Source of the DNA: Miltoncostaea marina
Lineage (GTDB): Bacteria; Actinomycetota; Thermoleophilia; Miltoncostaeales; Miltoncostaeaceae
Length of the DNA stretch: 64,000 nucleotides
Assembly (NCBI RefSeq): GCF_018141525.1
Contig: NZ_CP064655.1
Location: 868,001-932,000, forward strand
Reading direction: 5' to 3'
The notes beneath the pieces are model-generated. The model saw nothing but the letters and a program-made list of their open reading frames with translations. It was not told the DNA's origin and made no database searches. Shown here piece after piece: positions 39,129 to 48,334 of this stretch (positions are counted from its first letter, which is position 1; every line of letters starts with the position of its first letter). A program made the translations under genes and the position numbers.

Positions 39129-39414
39129 CCGACCGGGGGCGGCCCGCCGGCGAGTCCGGCACCGGCTGAAGCGCCGCGGCCGGCTCGTCGCCCTGCCGCC
39201 CCGTCGCCTCCCTGGTCGCGCGAGGAGTCGCGGCCGCCTTCGCTGCGCCCGGCCGGCCACTCCGCTCGGCCGGCCGCCGGGTCGCGGCAGGGCATGCCGC
39301 CGATCGTCAGGCGGACGGCCGCGCCCGTCGCGAGCGGGCCCCGCCGCCGCTCCGGGCGGCCGCACTTACGCCGGGCGCACGCCGCCGGTCGCGCGCGTCA
39401 CTGCGTCGTCATCG

Positions 39415-39447
39415 ACCCCGGGCGGGCGCGCCGAGCCCGCCCGGGGT
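39415..39447. terminator. Hairpin, 13-pair stem
   Basis: ACCCCGGGCGGGC pairs with GCCCGCCCGGGGT around GCGCCGA. It could end transcripts from either side; it lies 286 bases after the glycosyltransferase-TPR stop. Confidence 0.55.
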
Positions 39448-39587
39448 GTGCGGCCGGCCCCCCGTCGGGCGGAGCGATCCCCCGGCGGGTCGGGAGCCGG
39501 ATGGGCAGGCCACCGGGAGGGCCGGCGCTGCCGGGCCGGCACGTCGGCGGAGCGCCGGCGGCGCGCGTGCGGCCTCCACGCCTCCGA

Positions 39588-39631
39588 GTGCGCCACGAGC
39601 CCGGGCGCAAATGCCCGGGCTCGTGGTGCGC
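39588..39631. terminator. Long hairpin before the membrane protein stop
   Basis: The core CACGAGCCCGGGC pairs perfectly with GCCCGGGCTCGTG around GCAAAT, and flanking bases extend the stem to about 19 pairs with G-T wobbles. It begins 37 bases beyond the stop of the minus-strand gene ending at 39668, a typical terminator position. Confidence 0.7.
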
Positions 39632-39667
39632 CGCCGACGGGAGGCCGGGCGTGAGGCCGGCGACTCG

Positions 39668-40225
39668 CTAGACCGCGGCCGGCTCGTGACGCCGACCCTC
39701 GGACCGGTGCGCCAGGCGGGCGCCCACCAGCGTGCCGCCCACGATGGCCGCGTAGGCCAGCATCCCGACCCCCGACCAGAGCATGATCGTCGCGAACGTC
39801 CACCAGCCCCAGGCGCCGAGCAGCGAGCCGCGCAGCATCTCGCCGCGGAAGACCGTCTCGACGAGGCCCTCGAGCTTCTGGTCGCCGGGGTTCGCGCGGG
39901 ACACCGCGCTGATCTGGGAGTAGGTCTTCACGCCGTCGAGGCGCGAGTCCTCGGCGGCCGCGCCGGCCAGCGTGCCGGCGATGTGCTCCGCGATGTACTG
40001 GTCGGCGAAGACCTTGGCCTGGCCGCCGTTCACGACCTGCGTGCCGCCGTACGACTGGATGCCGGGCGGCAGGCCCTCGCTGCCCTTCGGGGCGAACGTG
40101 ATCTCCTGTGCCGTCAGTTGGCTCTGGACGCTGTCCCGCACGTAGAGGCCGCCGGCCAGCGCGGCCGGGCCGGCGACCAGGGCGATCACCGCGAGGGTCA
40201 CTGCGATGTGGCGAAGAAGGCGCAT
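39668..40225 (-). CDS. Two-helix membrane protein of unknown function
   Basis: A 185-residue protein with an N-terminal membrane anchor or signal (MRLLRHIAVTLAVIALVAGP then AALAGGLYV), a polar extracytoplasmic part of about 105 residues (SQLTAQEITFAPKGSEGLPP, KVFADQYIAEHIAGTLAGAA, YSQISAVSRANPGDQKLEGL), and a second helix pair near GAWGWWTFATIMLWSGVGML then AYAAIVGGTLVGARLA. No family is named with certainty. It follows a LuxR-type response regulator on the same strand by 140 bases with GGAGGAAACG before its ATG, so it may be a target or a part of that regulatory unit. Confidence 0.7.
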   Translation of the reverse strand: MRLLRHIAVTLAVIALVAGPAALAGGLYVRDSVQSQLTAQEITFAPKGSEGLPPGIQSYGGTQVVNGGQAKVFADQYIAEHIAGTLAGAAAEDSRLDGVKTYSQISAVSRANPGDQKLEGLVETVFRGEMLRGSLLGAWGWWTFATIMLWSGVGMLAYAAIVGGTLVGARLAHRSEGRRHEPAAV

Positions 40226-40365
40226 CGTTTCCTCCGATCCCACGCCTCGTCTCTTGAGGACAGCATCGGTCGCGGGGCCGGCCGGGGGAACGCGGGAACC
40301 AGCGGTTCGCTCCCAGCCCGTCGTGGCGGTCTTCGCAGGCGTCGGCACCTCCCCGATCTGGCGGG

Positions 40366-41022
40366 TCAGGCCTCCGGGTCGCCGGTGAGGAGCCCGGTGC
40401 GAATCGCATACGCGACCGCCTGCGCCCGGTTCCTCAGGTGAAGCTTGTGGAGGATGTTCTTCATGTGGAAGTTCACGGTGTGCTCCGAGACGACGAGCGC
40501 CGCCGCGACTTCGCGGTTCGTGGCTCCCGCGGCCACGTGACGCAGGACGTCCGTCTCGCGCGGCGTGAGCTCGGGGCCGTCCGGCGTGCGCTCCTGCCCG
40601 GCCCTGCCGAGCCGGGCGAACTCGTCGAGCACCCGGGCCGCGAGCGCCGGCGACAGGGCCGGCTCGCCGGCCGCGATGGCGTCGAGCGTGCGCTCGAGCT
40701 CCTCTTCGTCCATGCCCTTCAGCATGTAGCCCTCGGCTCCGCTCCTGACGGCCTCGAACAGATGGTCGTCCTCGTCCGAGACCGTCACGATCACGATGCG
40801 CACGTCCGGCAGCTCCGCCTTGATCAGGCGGGTCGCCTGGAGTCCGCCGCATCGCGGCATGTCGATGTCCATGAGGATGAGGTCCGGCCTGAGCCGCCGC
40901 GTCAGCGCGATCGCCTCCAGGCCGTCGCCCGCCTGGCCGACGACCTCCATGCCCCAGGCGCGCAGCAGGCTGGCGACGCCGGCCCGGAACAGCGAGTGGT
41001 CGTCAGCGAGCAGGACGCGCAT
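40366..41022 (-). CDS. NarL/FixJ-family response regulator
   Basis: A 218-residue response regulator. The receiver domain (1-120) has acidic pocket ADDHSLFRAGVASLLRAWGM, phosphoacceptor Asp52 in PDLILMDIDMPRCGG, and VIVTVSDEDDHLFEAVRSGA then EGYMLKGM with the conserved Lys. The C-terminal LuxR helix-turn-helix (about 150-210) reads LTPRETDVLRHVAAGATNRE and VSEHTVNFHMKNILHKLHLR. Its start overlaps the end of the histidine kinase gene by 20 bases, so the pair is co-transcribed and coupled. Targets are unknown; the membrane protein downstream is one candidate. Confidence 0.93.
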   Translation of the reverse strand: MRVLLADDHSLFRAGVASLLRAWGMEVVGQAGDGLEAIALTRRLRPDLILMDIDMPRCGGLQATRLIKAELPDVRIVIVTVSDEDDHLFEAVRSGAEGYMLKGMDEEELERTLDAIAAGEPALSPALAARVLDEFARLGRAGQERTPDGPELTPRETDVLRHVAAGATNREVAAALVVSEHTVNFHMKNILHKLHLRNRAQAVAYAIRTGLLTGDPEA

Positions 41023-42346
41023 CGGCTGCCTCGTGACGTGTCGGTACGCTGACGCGCACGGTCGTGCCCGCGCCGGGCCTGGACGCGACGTCGAAGGTGC
41101 CGCCGACCGCCACGGCCCGCTCGCGCATCGTCTGCAGGCCGAATCTCGGCCACCCGCTCGCCGGCGTGGCGCCGGGATCGAAGCCCCGGCCGTCGTCGCT
41201 CACCTCGACCACGAGGGTCCCGTCCTCCAGGCGCATGCGCACCCGCGCGTGGGCGGCGCCGGCGTGCTTGCGGATGTTCGCGAGCGCCTCCTGGATGATC
41301 CGCACCACCTGGATCTCGGCTGACGGGGCGAGCGCGAGGCCGTCGAGGTCGCCGTGCGTCTCGAGTCGCACCTCCGCGCCCGCCATCGCACCATAGCCCT
41401 CGACGTACCGGCCGATGCCCGGGATGAAGCCGTCGCGCGGCAGCGCGACGCGCAGCCCGAGGATCGCCTCCCTGATGTCGGCGTAGACATCGCGAGCGGC
41501 CGCCTGCATCGCCGCGAGCTCCTCCTGCGCCTCGTCGGGGCGCCCGGACGACAGGAGCTTGCGAACCGCGAGCGTCTGGGTGTTGATGTAGCCGAGCACC
41601 TGGGCCAGCCCGTCGTGCAGCTCGCGGGCGAGCCGGAGCCGCTCGTCGACCACCGCGGCGTCGATCGCGCCTTCGTGCAGGCGCGCGATCGCGATCGCGG
41701 GCGCCACGCGCTCCGCGATCCCCTCCAGCAGGCGGATCTCGTGCTCGGCGCGCAGCCGGCCGGCGGCCTGCGCCGCGACCACGAGCGCGCCCAGGCGCTC
41801 GCCGCGATGGGTCAGCGGCACGAGGCTGCTGCTCGGGAGGCCGCCCTCGGCCATGCGCTGCGCCCGCGCGCCGGCGCCGTCGTCGGCGATGCGCTCGCCG
41901 CGCCGCCCCGGCCCCGCCCCGCGCACCCCGACCAGCTCGAGCTCGCCGGCGCCGGCCGCCAGCCAGACCTCCGCGGCGTCCGCGCCGGCCACCGATCGGG
42001 CGGCGTCCAGCGCCGCCTCCACCACCGCCTCGAGCTCGAGCGAGGATGAGGCGGCCCGGCCCACCGCCAGAAGCGCCGCCAGCTCCCGGTTGGCGCGCTC
42101 GAGCTCGACGTTCTGGCGCACGATGCGTCCCTCGAGGCGCTCGATGGTCGAGAAGATCCCGAAGGCGAACAGCGCCACCGCGACGGCGAGCAGCCCCAGC
42201 AGGAGCAGCACCCCGGGGAAGTCGTGCAGGGCCTCGAGACCGCTGTGCAGCATCAGCCACACGGCGGCGAGGACGAGCACGGGCGCGATGATGGCGAGCC
42301 ACCTCAGCCTGACGAGCGTCATCGGCCGGCCGGCGTCATGCGGCAT
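41003..42346 (-). CDS. GAF-domain histidine kinase (HisKA_3 type)
   Basis: A 447-residue sensor kinase. Two membrane helices near the start (WLAIIAPVLVLAAVWLMLHS; FPGVLLLLGLLAVAVALFAF), a coiled segment (TIERLEGRIVRQNVELERAN), a GAF domain (about 90-245), a HisKA_3 dimerisation domain with phosphoacceptor His in ERLRLARELHDGLAQVLGYI, and a HATPase_c domain with IIQEALANIRKHAGAAHARV (N box) and VSDDGRGFDPG (G1). It partners the response regulator that overlaps its 3' end. ATG 42346 was chosen; nearby ATGs at 42373 and 42322 are alternatives. The signal may be bound by the GAF domain; ligand unknown. Confidence 0.9.
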   Translation of the reverse strand: MPHDAGRPMTLVRLRWLAIIAPVLVLAAVWLMLHSGLEALHDFPGVLLLLGLLAVAVALFAFGIFSTIERLEGRIVRQNVELERANRELAALLAVGRAASSSLELEAVVEAALDAARSVAGADAAEVWLAAGAGELELVGVRGAGPGRRGERIADDGAGARAQRMAEGGLPSSSLVPLTHRGERLGALVVAAQAAGRLRAEHEIRLLEGIAERVAPAIAIARLHEGAIDAAVVDERLRLARELHDGLAQVLGYINTQTLAVRKLLSSGRPDEAQEELAAMQAAARDVYADIREAILGLRVALPRDGFIPGIGRYVEGYGAMAGAEVRLETHGDLDGLALAPSAEIQVVRIIQEALANIRKHAGAAHARVRMRLEDGTLVVEVSDDGRGFDPGATPASGWPRFGLQTMRERAVAVGGTFDVASRPGAGTTVRVSVPTRHEAADARPAR

Positions 42347-42410
42347 ACCCGCGGAGTGTATGGGGCCGCCCACGGTGCCGCCTGCGCTTCCGGGCGCTCA
42401 TCATCGGAGG

Positions 42411-45400
42411 ATGGCGACCACGACGGCCAGCGAGAGCGGCGGCGCCCTCGGGGTGAACCTCGCGAGGACGGCCGTCGAGGTCGTGATCCCCGACGAGCAC
42501 GCCGTGCTGCTCGAGATCACGTCGGGGTGGCTCGGCGTGCAGGGCGCGACCCGCGACCTGCTGCGCGAAGTCCACCACCGGTACGTCGGCTGGCGCCAGG
42601 TGCTGGACGACATCCACCGCCGGGCCATGGGCGACCTCCACCGGCTGAACGCGCACGAGCGCGGCGCGGAGGCGCTCGGGGTCTACTGCGACCTCTACGC
42701 GATGGTCGTCGAGCGCGCCGGCGACGAGCAGCTGCGCAGCGACGCCACCCGCCGATGGCTGATGTACCTGACCGCCATCGCGACCCGCTCGGGCGGGCGT
42801 CTCGAGCGCAACGTCCCGGTGCTGCGCGCCGCGATGGCGCGGCTGGCGCGCCTGCTCGAGGCCGGTCCGGCGACGACGGCCGCCATCTCGCCGGGGCTCA
42901 AGCGGCTCGCCCGCGCGCTGGCAGAAGCGCCGCCGGCCGTCGTCGGCGGCGCTGCGGAGGACGCGCTGGCGCTGCTGGCCTACGCCCTGGAGGAGACCTA
43001 CCGGCGGTGGACCGCGCAGCCGGACCCAGGGGCCTGGTACCGCCAGGTGGCGCCTGAGGGTTGGGGGACGGACCTCCCGGAGCGCGTCGCGCGGATCTCC
43101 CACGAGCGCCTGCGCCTCCGCGCGGCGGAGCTCGCGGCCGCCGTCGCCGCCGAGGGCGGTCCCCGGGCGCGTGCGGAGCGCCTCCTGGCGCTGCCCGACG
43201 ACAGCCAGATCGCGCGCGCCCACCTCGAGGCGGCGGAGGCCTTCACCGCCCGCGACGCCGGACGTGACCCGACGCTCGCGAGGATCCACTGGCTGCTGCG
43301 GGTGCTCGGGCACCCCCTGCTGGGCGTCGTGCAGGATGCGGCGCTGCGGGACGTGGGGCGCCTGTGCTCGCGGCTGCTCGGTGAGCCGGGCGACCGCGAA
43401 GGCCTCGTGCGCGAGGTGTTCCGCCTGCTGCGGCGCGGCGACCTGCCGCAGACACGGGCGTTCACCGACCTGGTGGCCCAGCTCGGCGGCGAGGTGATGT
43501 CCAGGGGCGAACCGCGGCTCGCCAGCGTCCTCGTGGACGAGATGCTCGAGCTCGGGGTGGCTCACCCGCGATTCGGCGGCTACACCGACGAATGGGGCGT
43601 CCGCGTCGACCCCGCGCACCTGCGCGGCGTCCGCGCCCACCTGGCGGTGATCGGGGCCGGGCCCGCGCTCGCTCGGAGGCTGATCGCGGGCCTGGTCGCG
43701 CACCTGCGCCTCGGCGGCGTCTTCATCGCCGACACCGACCTCTTCCAGCGCGACGTCTCGACCCTGCTCGCGCGCGACATCGGCCCCGCCTACCTGTACG
43801 TCAAGCAGCTCCTGCGGGTGTTCCCGGTGTACTTCAGCGAGATCGGCGCCGAGGGCGAGCTGCGCGCGACGTCGACGCGGCTCGACGAGCTCGCGGGCCG
43901 GCGCGACCCGCTGTGCCACCTGCTGCGCAAGCAGAGCCACGTCGAGTGCAACCCGCGCCTCATCCCCTTCGCCGAGGAGATCGTCCGCTACTGGGCGACC
44001 GGCGACACGGCGGGCCTCGCCGCGTACGTCCCGGAGTCGATCGGGCGTCGGCTCGCGGGCGGCGGCGACGGCGAGGCGGCGGCGCTCTGCGCGGTCACCG
44101 CCGCCGCGGCAGAGCTGGCCGGCGGGGTGGAGGCGCTCCTCGCGCTCGAGCCCCACGCGGTCGCCGCGCTCCGCGACGAGGTGGCGGCGCCCGACCCCGT
44201 CGCCGGCGAGAAGCTCGAGCTCATCTTCCGCGTGCGGGCCGAGCTGCGCCGCAAGTACGCGCTCGACCACGCGGACGTGCTGCGGCGGCTGCGCGGCGCG
44301 GGCGCCGTCGGGGCGGGCGTCGCGCGCGACCTGGAGCGCGCGATGGCCGAGGGGCGCCACGACGCCGCGCTCGAGCTCGTCATGCAGGCGCTCGAGGCGC
44401 TGCGCGTGGTGGTCCTGCGGCCGGGCGAGCCGGCCCCGGTCGAGGACATCTACCTGAAGCGGCACATCGCGGTCGGCATCCCGAGCATGTACGGCTCCTA
44501 CCGGGAGGAGCGCCTCGACGCGGTCGGGCTGATCCTGCGGCTGGAGTCGCTCGCCACCGCGCTGTTCGAGCGCGTGATCGACGACGAGCCGCTGGAGCGG
44601 CCGAACCGCGGCGACATGCGAAGGGTGGCCGGCTGGCTGCGGCTCCTGATGCGTGCCCTCCGCACCGATGGCTACCGGGCGCAGGGGCTCGCGCACTGCG
44701 TCGCCATGCTCGACGAGGCGGTCGAGCGGCCGGGCGTGCGCCGCGATCAGTACCGCAACGTCTTCCAGCTCATGTCCCGCAACATCGAAGGGCTCGTCCG
44801 CGCCCGCATCCTCGACGTCTACGAGGAGCCGGCCCGCCGCGCCTGCAGCTCGATGGTCCGCGAGGGGGTGCTCGCCAGGGCGCCGGGCGAATCGGAGGAG
44901 GAGTCGGTCCTCAAGCACGTGGAGGCGCTCGAGCGGGAGCTCATCGCGGAGAGCTTCGGGCTGTCGCGCCTCGATCTCCTCGTGGGCCGGCTGCTGCACG
45001 CCCTCGCCGACGGGCCCGACGACGAGGTGCTGCCCGGCGCCGTCGCCGGCCGCCGCCCGCCGCACGCGGTCCGCATCGGCGACCGGTCGCACCGGCGGGA
45101 CGGCATCGTCGCGCTCGGCAACAAGGGGTACATGCTCACCCGCCTCGCCGACCTCGGCTTCCGCGTGCCGGCGGGGTTCGTGCTCAGCATCCAGCCCGGC
45201 CGCGACGACGGCGGCGACGAGCGGCTTGCCGCTCTGGTGTCGGACGGCGTCGCGCGCCTCGAGCGCGACGCCGGCGGCCGCTTCGGCGACCCGGCCCGCC
45301 CGCTGCTGCTCTCGGTGCGGGGCGGCGCGCCGATCAGCATGCCGGGCATGCTCGAGAGCTTCCTGAACGTCGGCGCGAGCCCCGAGGTCGTGGCGGGGCT

Positions 45401-46577
45401 GGCGGCCTCGCCCGGCCGCGCGTGGTCGGCGTGGGACGCCTATCGCCGGTTCCTGCAGCTCTGGGGCATGAGCGACGGGATCCCGCGCGAGCGCTTCGAC
45501 GCGCTGATCCGCGGGTTCAAGCACCGCCACGCGGTCGAGAAGAAAGCGCTCCTCGCGGCCGGCCAGATGGCCGAGCTGGCGGGCGAGTACCGCGCCCTGA
45601 TCCTGGCCGAGGGGGTGTCGCTGATCGACGAGCCGTTCGCGCAGCTGATGGAGTGCGTCCGGCGCGTCAGGCGGTCCTGGGACAGCGACCGGGCGCGCCT
45701 CTACCGGGCGGAGCTCGGCATCTCCGACGGCTGGGGCACCGGCGTGGTCGTCCAGGCGATGGTCTTCGGCAACCTCGGGATGCGCTCGGGCACGGGCGTC
45801 ATGCTGACGCGGCCGCCGTCGGGCGACTCCGACGCGGCCGAGCCCTACGGCGACTTCATCCTGAAGGCGCAGGGCGACGACGTGGTGGGCGGGCTGGTCG
45901 AGACGTTCCCGCTCGGGGAGCGGCAGCGCCTCGCCGAGCGACGGACGTCGCCGGTCTCGCTGGAGCGGTCCTTCCCCGAGATCCACGCGGCCCTCGCCGA
46001 CCTGGCCCGCACGCTCGTCGAGGACGTCGGGATGAACCACCAGGAGGTGGAGTTCACCTTCGAGGGCGATCGCCGCGACGAGCTCTACGTGCTCCAGACC
46101 CGCGACATGGTCACGGCCGCGAGCGCGGTGCTGCCGGCCTTCCTCGACACGCCCGCGCTGCGCGCCGCGCGCATCGCGGGCGGCATCGGGGTGGGCGGCG
46201 GGGCGCTCAGTGGGCGGGCCGCCCACCGCCTCGACGACATCGACCGCCTGCGGGCGCGCTTCCCCGACGACCCGGTCATCCTGCTGCGGCGCGACACCGT
46301 GCCCGACGACATCCCGGCCGTGCTGCGTTCCGACGGCCTGCTGACCGCGGTCGGCGGCGTCACGAGCCACGCCGCGGTCGCCGCGAAGCGGCTCGGCAAG
46401 ACGTGCGTGGTCGGCGCCCGGCCGTTCGACGTCGACGGGGACGCGGGCCCGTCGCGCATGGGGCGGTGGACCGTCCGCACGGGCGACCTGATCTCGATCA
46501 ACGGCATCGACGGCTCGGTCCATCTGGGGGCGCACGACGTGATCGACGTCCCCGTGCGTGGGCGCGCACAGCAGTGA
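42411..46577 (+). CDS. Giant PEP/pyruvate-binding (PPDK-like) protein
   Basis: A 1,388-residue protein. The first 900 residues are an uncharacterised, mostly helical region (ITSGWLGVQGATRDLLREVH, RVFPVYFSEIGAEGELRATS, HIAVGIPSMYGSYREERLDA). Residues about 900-1240 are a PPDK_N ATP-grasp region: GIVALGNKGYMLTRLADLGF, LLLSVRGGAPISMPGMLESF and NHQEVEFTFEGD with YVLQTRDMVTA. Residues about 1250-1380 are the His domain: ILLRRDTVPDDIPAVLRSDG, LLTAVGGVTSHAAVAAKRLG with the phosphohistidine. The C-terminal PEP barrel of true PPDK is missing, so another acceptor is expected. ATG 42411 directly follows CATCGGAGG. A GAPDH-like gene follows 20 bases downstream. Confidence 0.83.
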   Translation: MATTTASESGGALGVNLARTAVEVVIPDEHAVLLEITSGWLGVQGATRDLLREVHHRYVGWRQVLDDIHRRAMGDLHRLNAHERGAEALGVYCDLYAMVVERAGDEQLRSDATRRWLMYLTAIATRSGGRLERNVPVLRAAMARLARLLEAGPATTAAISPGLKRLARALAEAPPAVVGGAAEDALALLAYALEETYRRWTAQPDPGAWYRQVAPEGWGTDLPERVARISHERLRLRAAELAAAVAAEGGPRARAERLLALPDDSQIARAHLEAAEAFTARDAGRDPTLARIHWLLRVLGHPLLGVVQDAALRDVGRLCSRLLGEPGDREGLVREVFRLLRRGDLPQTRAFTDLVAQLGGEVMSRGEPRLASVLVDEMLELGVAHPRFGGYTDEWGVRVDPAHLRGVRAHLAVIGAGPALARRLIAGLVAHLRLGGVFIADTDLFQRDVSTLLARDIGPAYLYVKQLLRVFPVYFSEIGAEGELRATSTRLDELAGRRDPLCHLLRKQSHVECNPRLIPFAEEIVRYWATGDTAGLAAYVPESIGRRLAGGGDGEAAALCAVTAAAAELAGGVEALLALEPHAVAALRDEVAAPDPVAGEKLELIFRVRAELRRKYALDHADVLRRLRGAGAVGAGVARDLERAMAEGRHDAALELVMQALEALRVVVLRPGEPAPVEDIYLKRHIAVGIPSMYGSYREERLDAVGLILRLESLATALFERVIDDEPLERPNRGDMRRVAGWLRLLMRALRTDGYRAQGLAHCVAMLDEAVERPGVRRDQYRNVFQLMSRNIEGLVRARILDVYEEPARRACSSMVREGVLARAPGESEEESVLKHVEALERELIAESFGLSRLDLLVGRLLHALADGPDDEVLPGAVAGRRPPHAVRIGDRSHRRDGIVALGNKGYMLTRLADLGFRVPAGFVLSIQPGRDDGGDERLAALVSDGVARLERDAGGRFGDPARPLLLSVRGGAPISMPGMLESFLNVGASPEVVAGLAASPGRAWSAWDAYRRFLQLWGMSDGIPRERFDALIRGFKHRHAVEKKALLAAGQMAELAGEYRALILAEGVSLIDEPFAQLMECVRRVRRSWDSDRARLYRAELGISDGWGTGVVVQAMVFGNLGMRSGTGVMLTRPPSGDSDAAEPYGDFILKAQGDDVVGGLVETFPLGERQRLAERRTSPVSLERSFPEIHAALADLARTLVEDVGMNHQEVEFTFEGDRRDELYVLQTRDMVTAASAVLPAFLDTPALRAARIAGGIGVGGGALSGRAAHRLDDIDRLRARFPDDPVILLRRDTVPDDIPAVLRSDGLLTAVGGVTSHAAVAAKRLGKTCVVGARPFDVDGDAGPSRMGRWTVRTGDLISINGIDGSVHLGAHDVIDVPVRGRAQQ

Positions 46578-46597
46578 CGGCGAGGGGAGGGGTTGGG

Positions 46598-47866
46598 ATG
46601 TCCGACGGGACGGAGGCGTGGAACGAGGGTGAGCCCCTCGGCATCAACGGGCTCGGGCGGATCGGCAAGCTGACGCTCTGGCACCACGTGGCGCGCCGGC
46701 ACTTCGGGCGGCTCGTCGTCAACGTGGGCCGCCCGGTCGGCCGGGATCTCGAGGCGGTCTGCGGGGTCATCGAGCATGACTCCACGTACGGCACCGTCCA
46801 TCGCTTCCTGCACGGGGTCGACGCCGATCCATGCGTGCGCATCGCCGACCGGGAGCGCGGCGTGATCGAGGTCGACGGCGTCCCGGTCACGGTGCTGCAG
46901 GACGCGCGCAACCCGAGGGACATCGACTGGCGCGGCAACCGCGTCCGCATCGTCGTCGATACGACCGGCGCCTTCGACGACCCCACCCGGCCGGTCGACG
47001 CGCCCGGCGGCTCGGTGCGCGGGCATCTGGCGGCGGGGGCGGAGAAGGTGCTCTACAGCGCGGCGTTCAAGTCGGCCGCGGACGGCGCGCCGCCCCCCGA
47101 GGACGCGGTCGCCCTCGTCTACGGCATCAACCACGACGTCTTCGACCCGGCCCGCCATCACCTGGTCTCGGCGACCTCGTGCACGACGACCGCGCTCGCC
47201 CACATGGTGAAGCCCCTGCTCGACCGGTTCGGGGGCACCAGCCTGATGACGGCGTCGATGAGCACCGTGCACGCGGCGACCAACTCGCAGAGCGTGCTCG
47301 ACACGGTGCCCGCGGCCGGCGCGCGCGACCTGCGGCGCAACAGGAGCGCGCTCAACAGCATCATCCTCACGTCCACCAACGCGGCGAGCGCCCTCGAGCA
47401 GGTGGTCCCGGACGTCGGCTCGATCGGGTTCATGTCCGACTCCGTGCGCGTCCCCATCCCGACCGAGTCCCTGATCATCCTGAACGTGACGTTCCAGCTC
47501 GGCCGGGCCGCCGACGGCGACGGCGCCGTGACGCGCGACCTGCTCAACCGGACGTACGAGGAGGAGCACGCGGCCGGCGGGCTCCTGCGCTTCAGCGACC
47601 GCCAGAACGTGCCGGCCGACGTCCGCGCGACGCGCGCGGCCGTGGTGATCGAGGGCGTGGAGACCCACACCCGCACGGGCTTCGTGCGGGTCGATCTCGC
47701 CGCCCTGCCCGGCGTGCCGGATGACGTCCTGGCGGAGATGGCCTCCACGGTGGTCGAGGTGCCCGTGACCCACGCCAAGGTGTTCGGCTGGTACGACAAC
47801 GAGTACGGCAGCTACACCAACCTGCTGGGCGATCTGACGGTCCACGTCCACGCCCACCTGGAGTGA
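46598..47866 (+). CDS. Glyceraldehyde-3-phosphate dehydrogenase-like enzyme
   Basis: A 422-residue GAPDH-like protein. NAD-binding GINGLGRIGKLTLWHHVARR is near the start; catalytic Cys is in LVSATSCTTTALAHMVKPLL; the substrate region is ASMSTVHAATNSQSVLDTVP; the C-terminal motif is VFGWYDNEYGSYTNLLGDLT. Compared with common GAPDH (about 335 residues) it is long, has insertions, and carries SCTTT in place of SCTTN. It would make 1,3-bisphosphoglycerate from glyceraldehyde 3-phosphate, or act on a related aldehyde phosphate. It probably shares a transcript with the giant PPDK-like gene. GAGGGGAGGGG precedes ATG 46598. Confidence 0.88.
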   Translation: MSDGTEAWNEGEPLGINGLGRIGKLTLWHHVARRHFGRLVVNVGRPVGRDLEAVCGVIEHDSTYGTVHRFLHGVDADPCVRIADRERGVIEVDGVPVTVLQDARNPRDIDWRGNRVRIVVDTTGAFDDPTRPVDAPGGSVRGHLAAGAEKVLYSAAFKSAADGAPPPEDAVALVYGINHDVFDPARHHLVSATSCTTTALAHMVKPLLDRFGGTSLMTASMSTVHAATNSQSVLDTVPAAGARDLRRNRSALNSIILTSTNAASALEQVVPDVGSIGFMSDSVRVPIPTESLIILNVTFQLGRAADGDGAVTRDLLNRTYEEEHAAGGLLRFSDRQNVPADVRATRAAVVIEGVETHTRTGFVRVDLAALPGVPDDVLAEMASTVVEVPVTHAKVFGWYDNEYGSYTNLLGDLTVHVHAHLE

Positions 47867-47912
47867 CGGCTGCGGGCCGCCGAGGGCCAGCCGCACCGTC
47901 GCCGGGCGGGGC

Positions 47913-47940
47913 TCAAGCATCGGCGCCCGGGCGCCGATGG
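47913..47940 (+). promoter_or_regulatory. Sigma-28-type promoter of flaG-fliD
   Basis: TCAAG (47913-47917), 15 bases, then GCCGATGG (47933-47940). Spacing is one base longer than at the flagellin sites. The flaG ATG is 53 bases downstream of the -10. Confidence 0.7.
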
Positions 47941-47992
47941 GGGTCGCACCCGGGCGCGCCCGGGGCTCCAGGATCACGACCGAGGGGGGGAC

Positions 47993-48334
47993 ATGGACGT
48001 CACCGCACCGCCGGCGGTCCCCGAGCCGACCGCCGAGCCGGCCCCGCGTCGCTCTGAGCGCGCGGCCCCCGCCGAGGGCGCCGACGCGCCGCCGGCCAGG
48101 CCGATGGCGACCGGCGGCGAGGGCCGCTGGGAGCCCCGCAGCACCCTCAAGTTCGTCCTCACGGCCGCCGATGTGGACGCCAGATTCGAGATCGACGAGG
48201 CGACCAACACGGTGACCGTGACGATGTACGACCGCCAGACGGGCGAGGTGCTGCGCGAGATCCCCTCGCGCCGGGTGCGCGACGCCGTCGCCGCCATCGC
48301 GCCCTCGGGTTTGCGCGTGGACGCCGCGTCGTGA
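47993..48334 (+). CDS. flaG: FlaG family flagellar protein
   Basis: A 113-residue protein. Residues 1-45 are Pro/Ala-rich; residues 50-110 match FlaG: LKFVLTAADVDARFEIDEAT, NTVTVTMYDRQTGEVLREIP and SRRVRDAVAAI. FlaG genes lie before fliD in many bacteria and affect filament length or motility by an unclear mechanism. ATG 47993 follows GAGGGGGGGAC. Its stop overlaps the fliD GTG start by four bases (GTGA). Confidence 0.88.
   Translation: MDVTAPPAVPEPTAEPAPRRSERAAPAEGADAPPARPMATGGEGRWEPRSTLKFVLTAADVDARFEIDEATNTVTVTMYDRQTGEVLREIPSRRVRDAVAAIAPSGLRVDAAS

Larger units (their letters stand above)
39129..39667. other. Non-coding gap with two long hairpins
   Basis: No frame in these 539 bases has recognisable protein features. 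The left half is rich in GGCCGGCC palindromes (around 39251-39285). Two perfect long hairpins occur at 39415-39447 and about 39588-39631. The gap separates the glycosyltransferase-TPR gene from genes on the minus strand. Confidence 0.5.
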
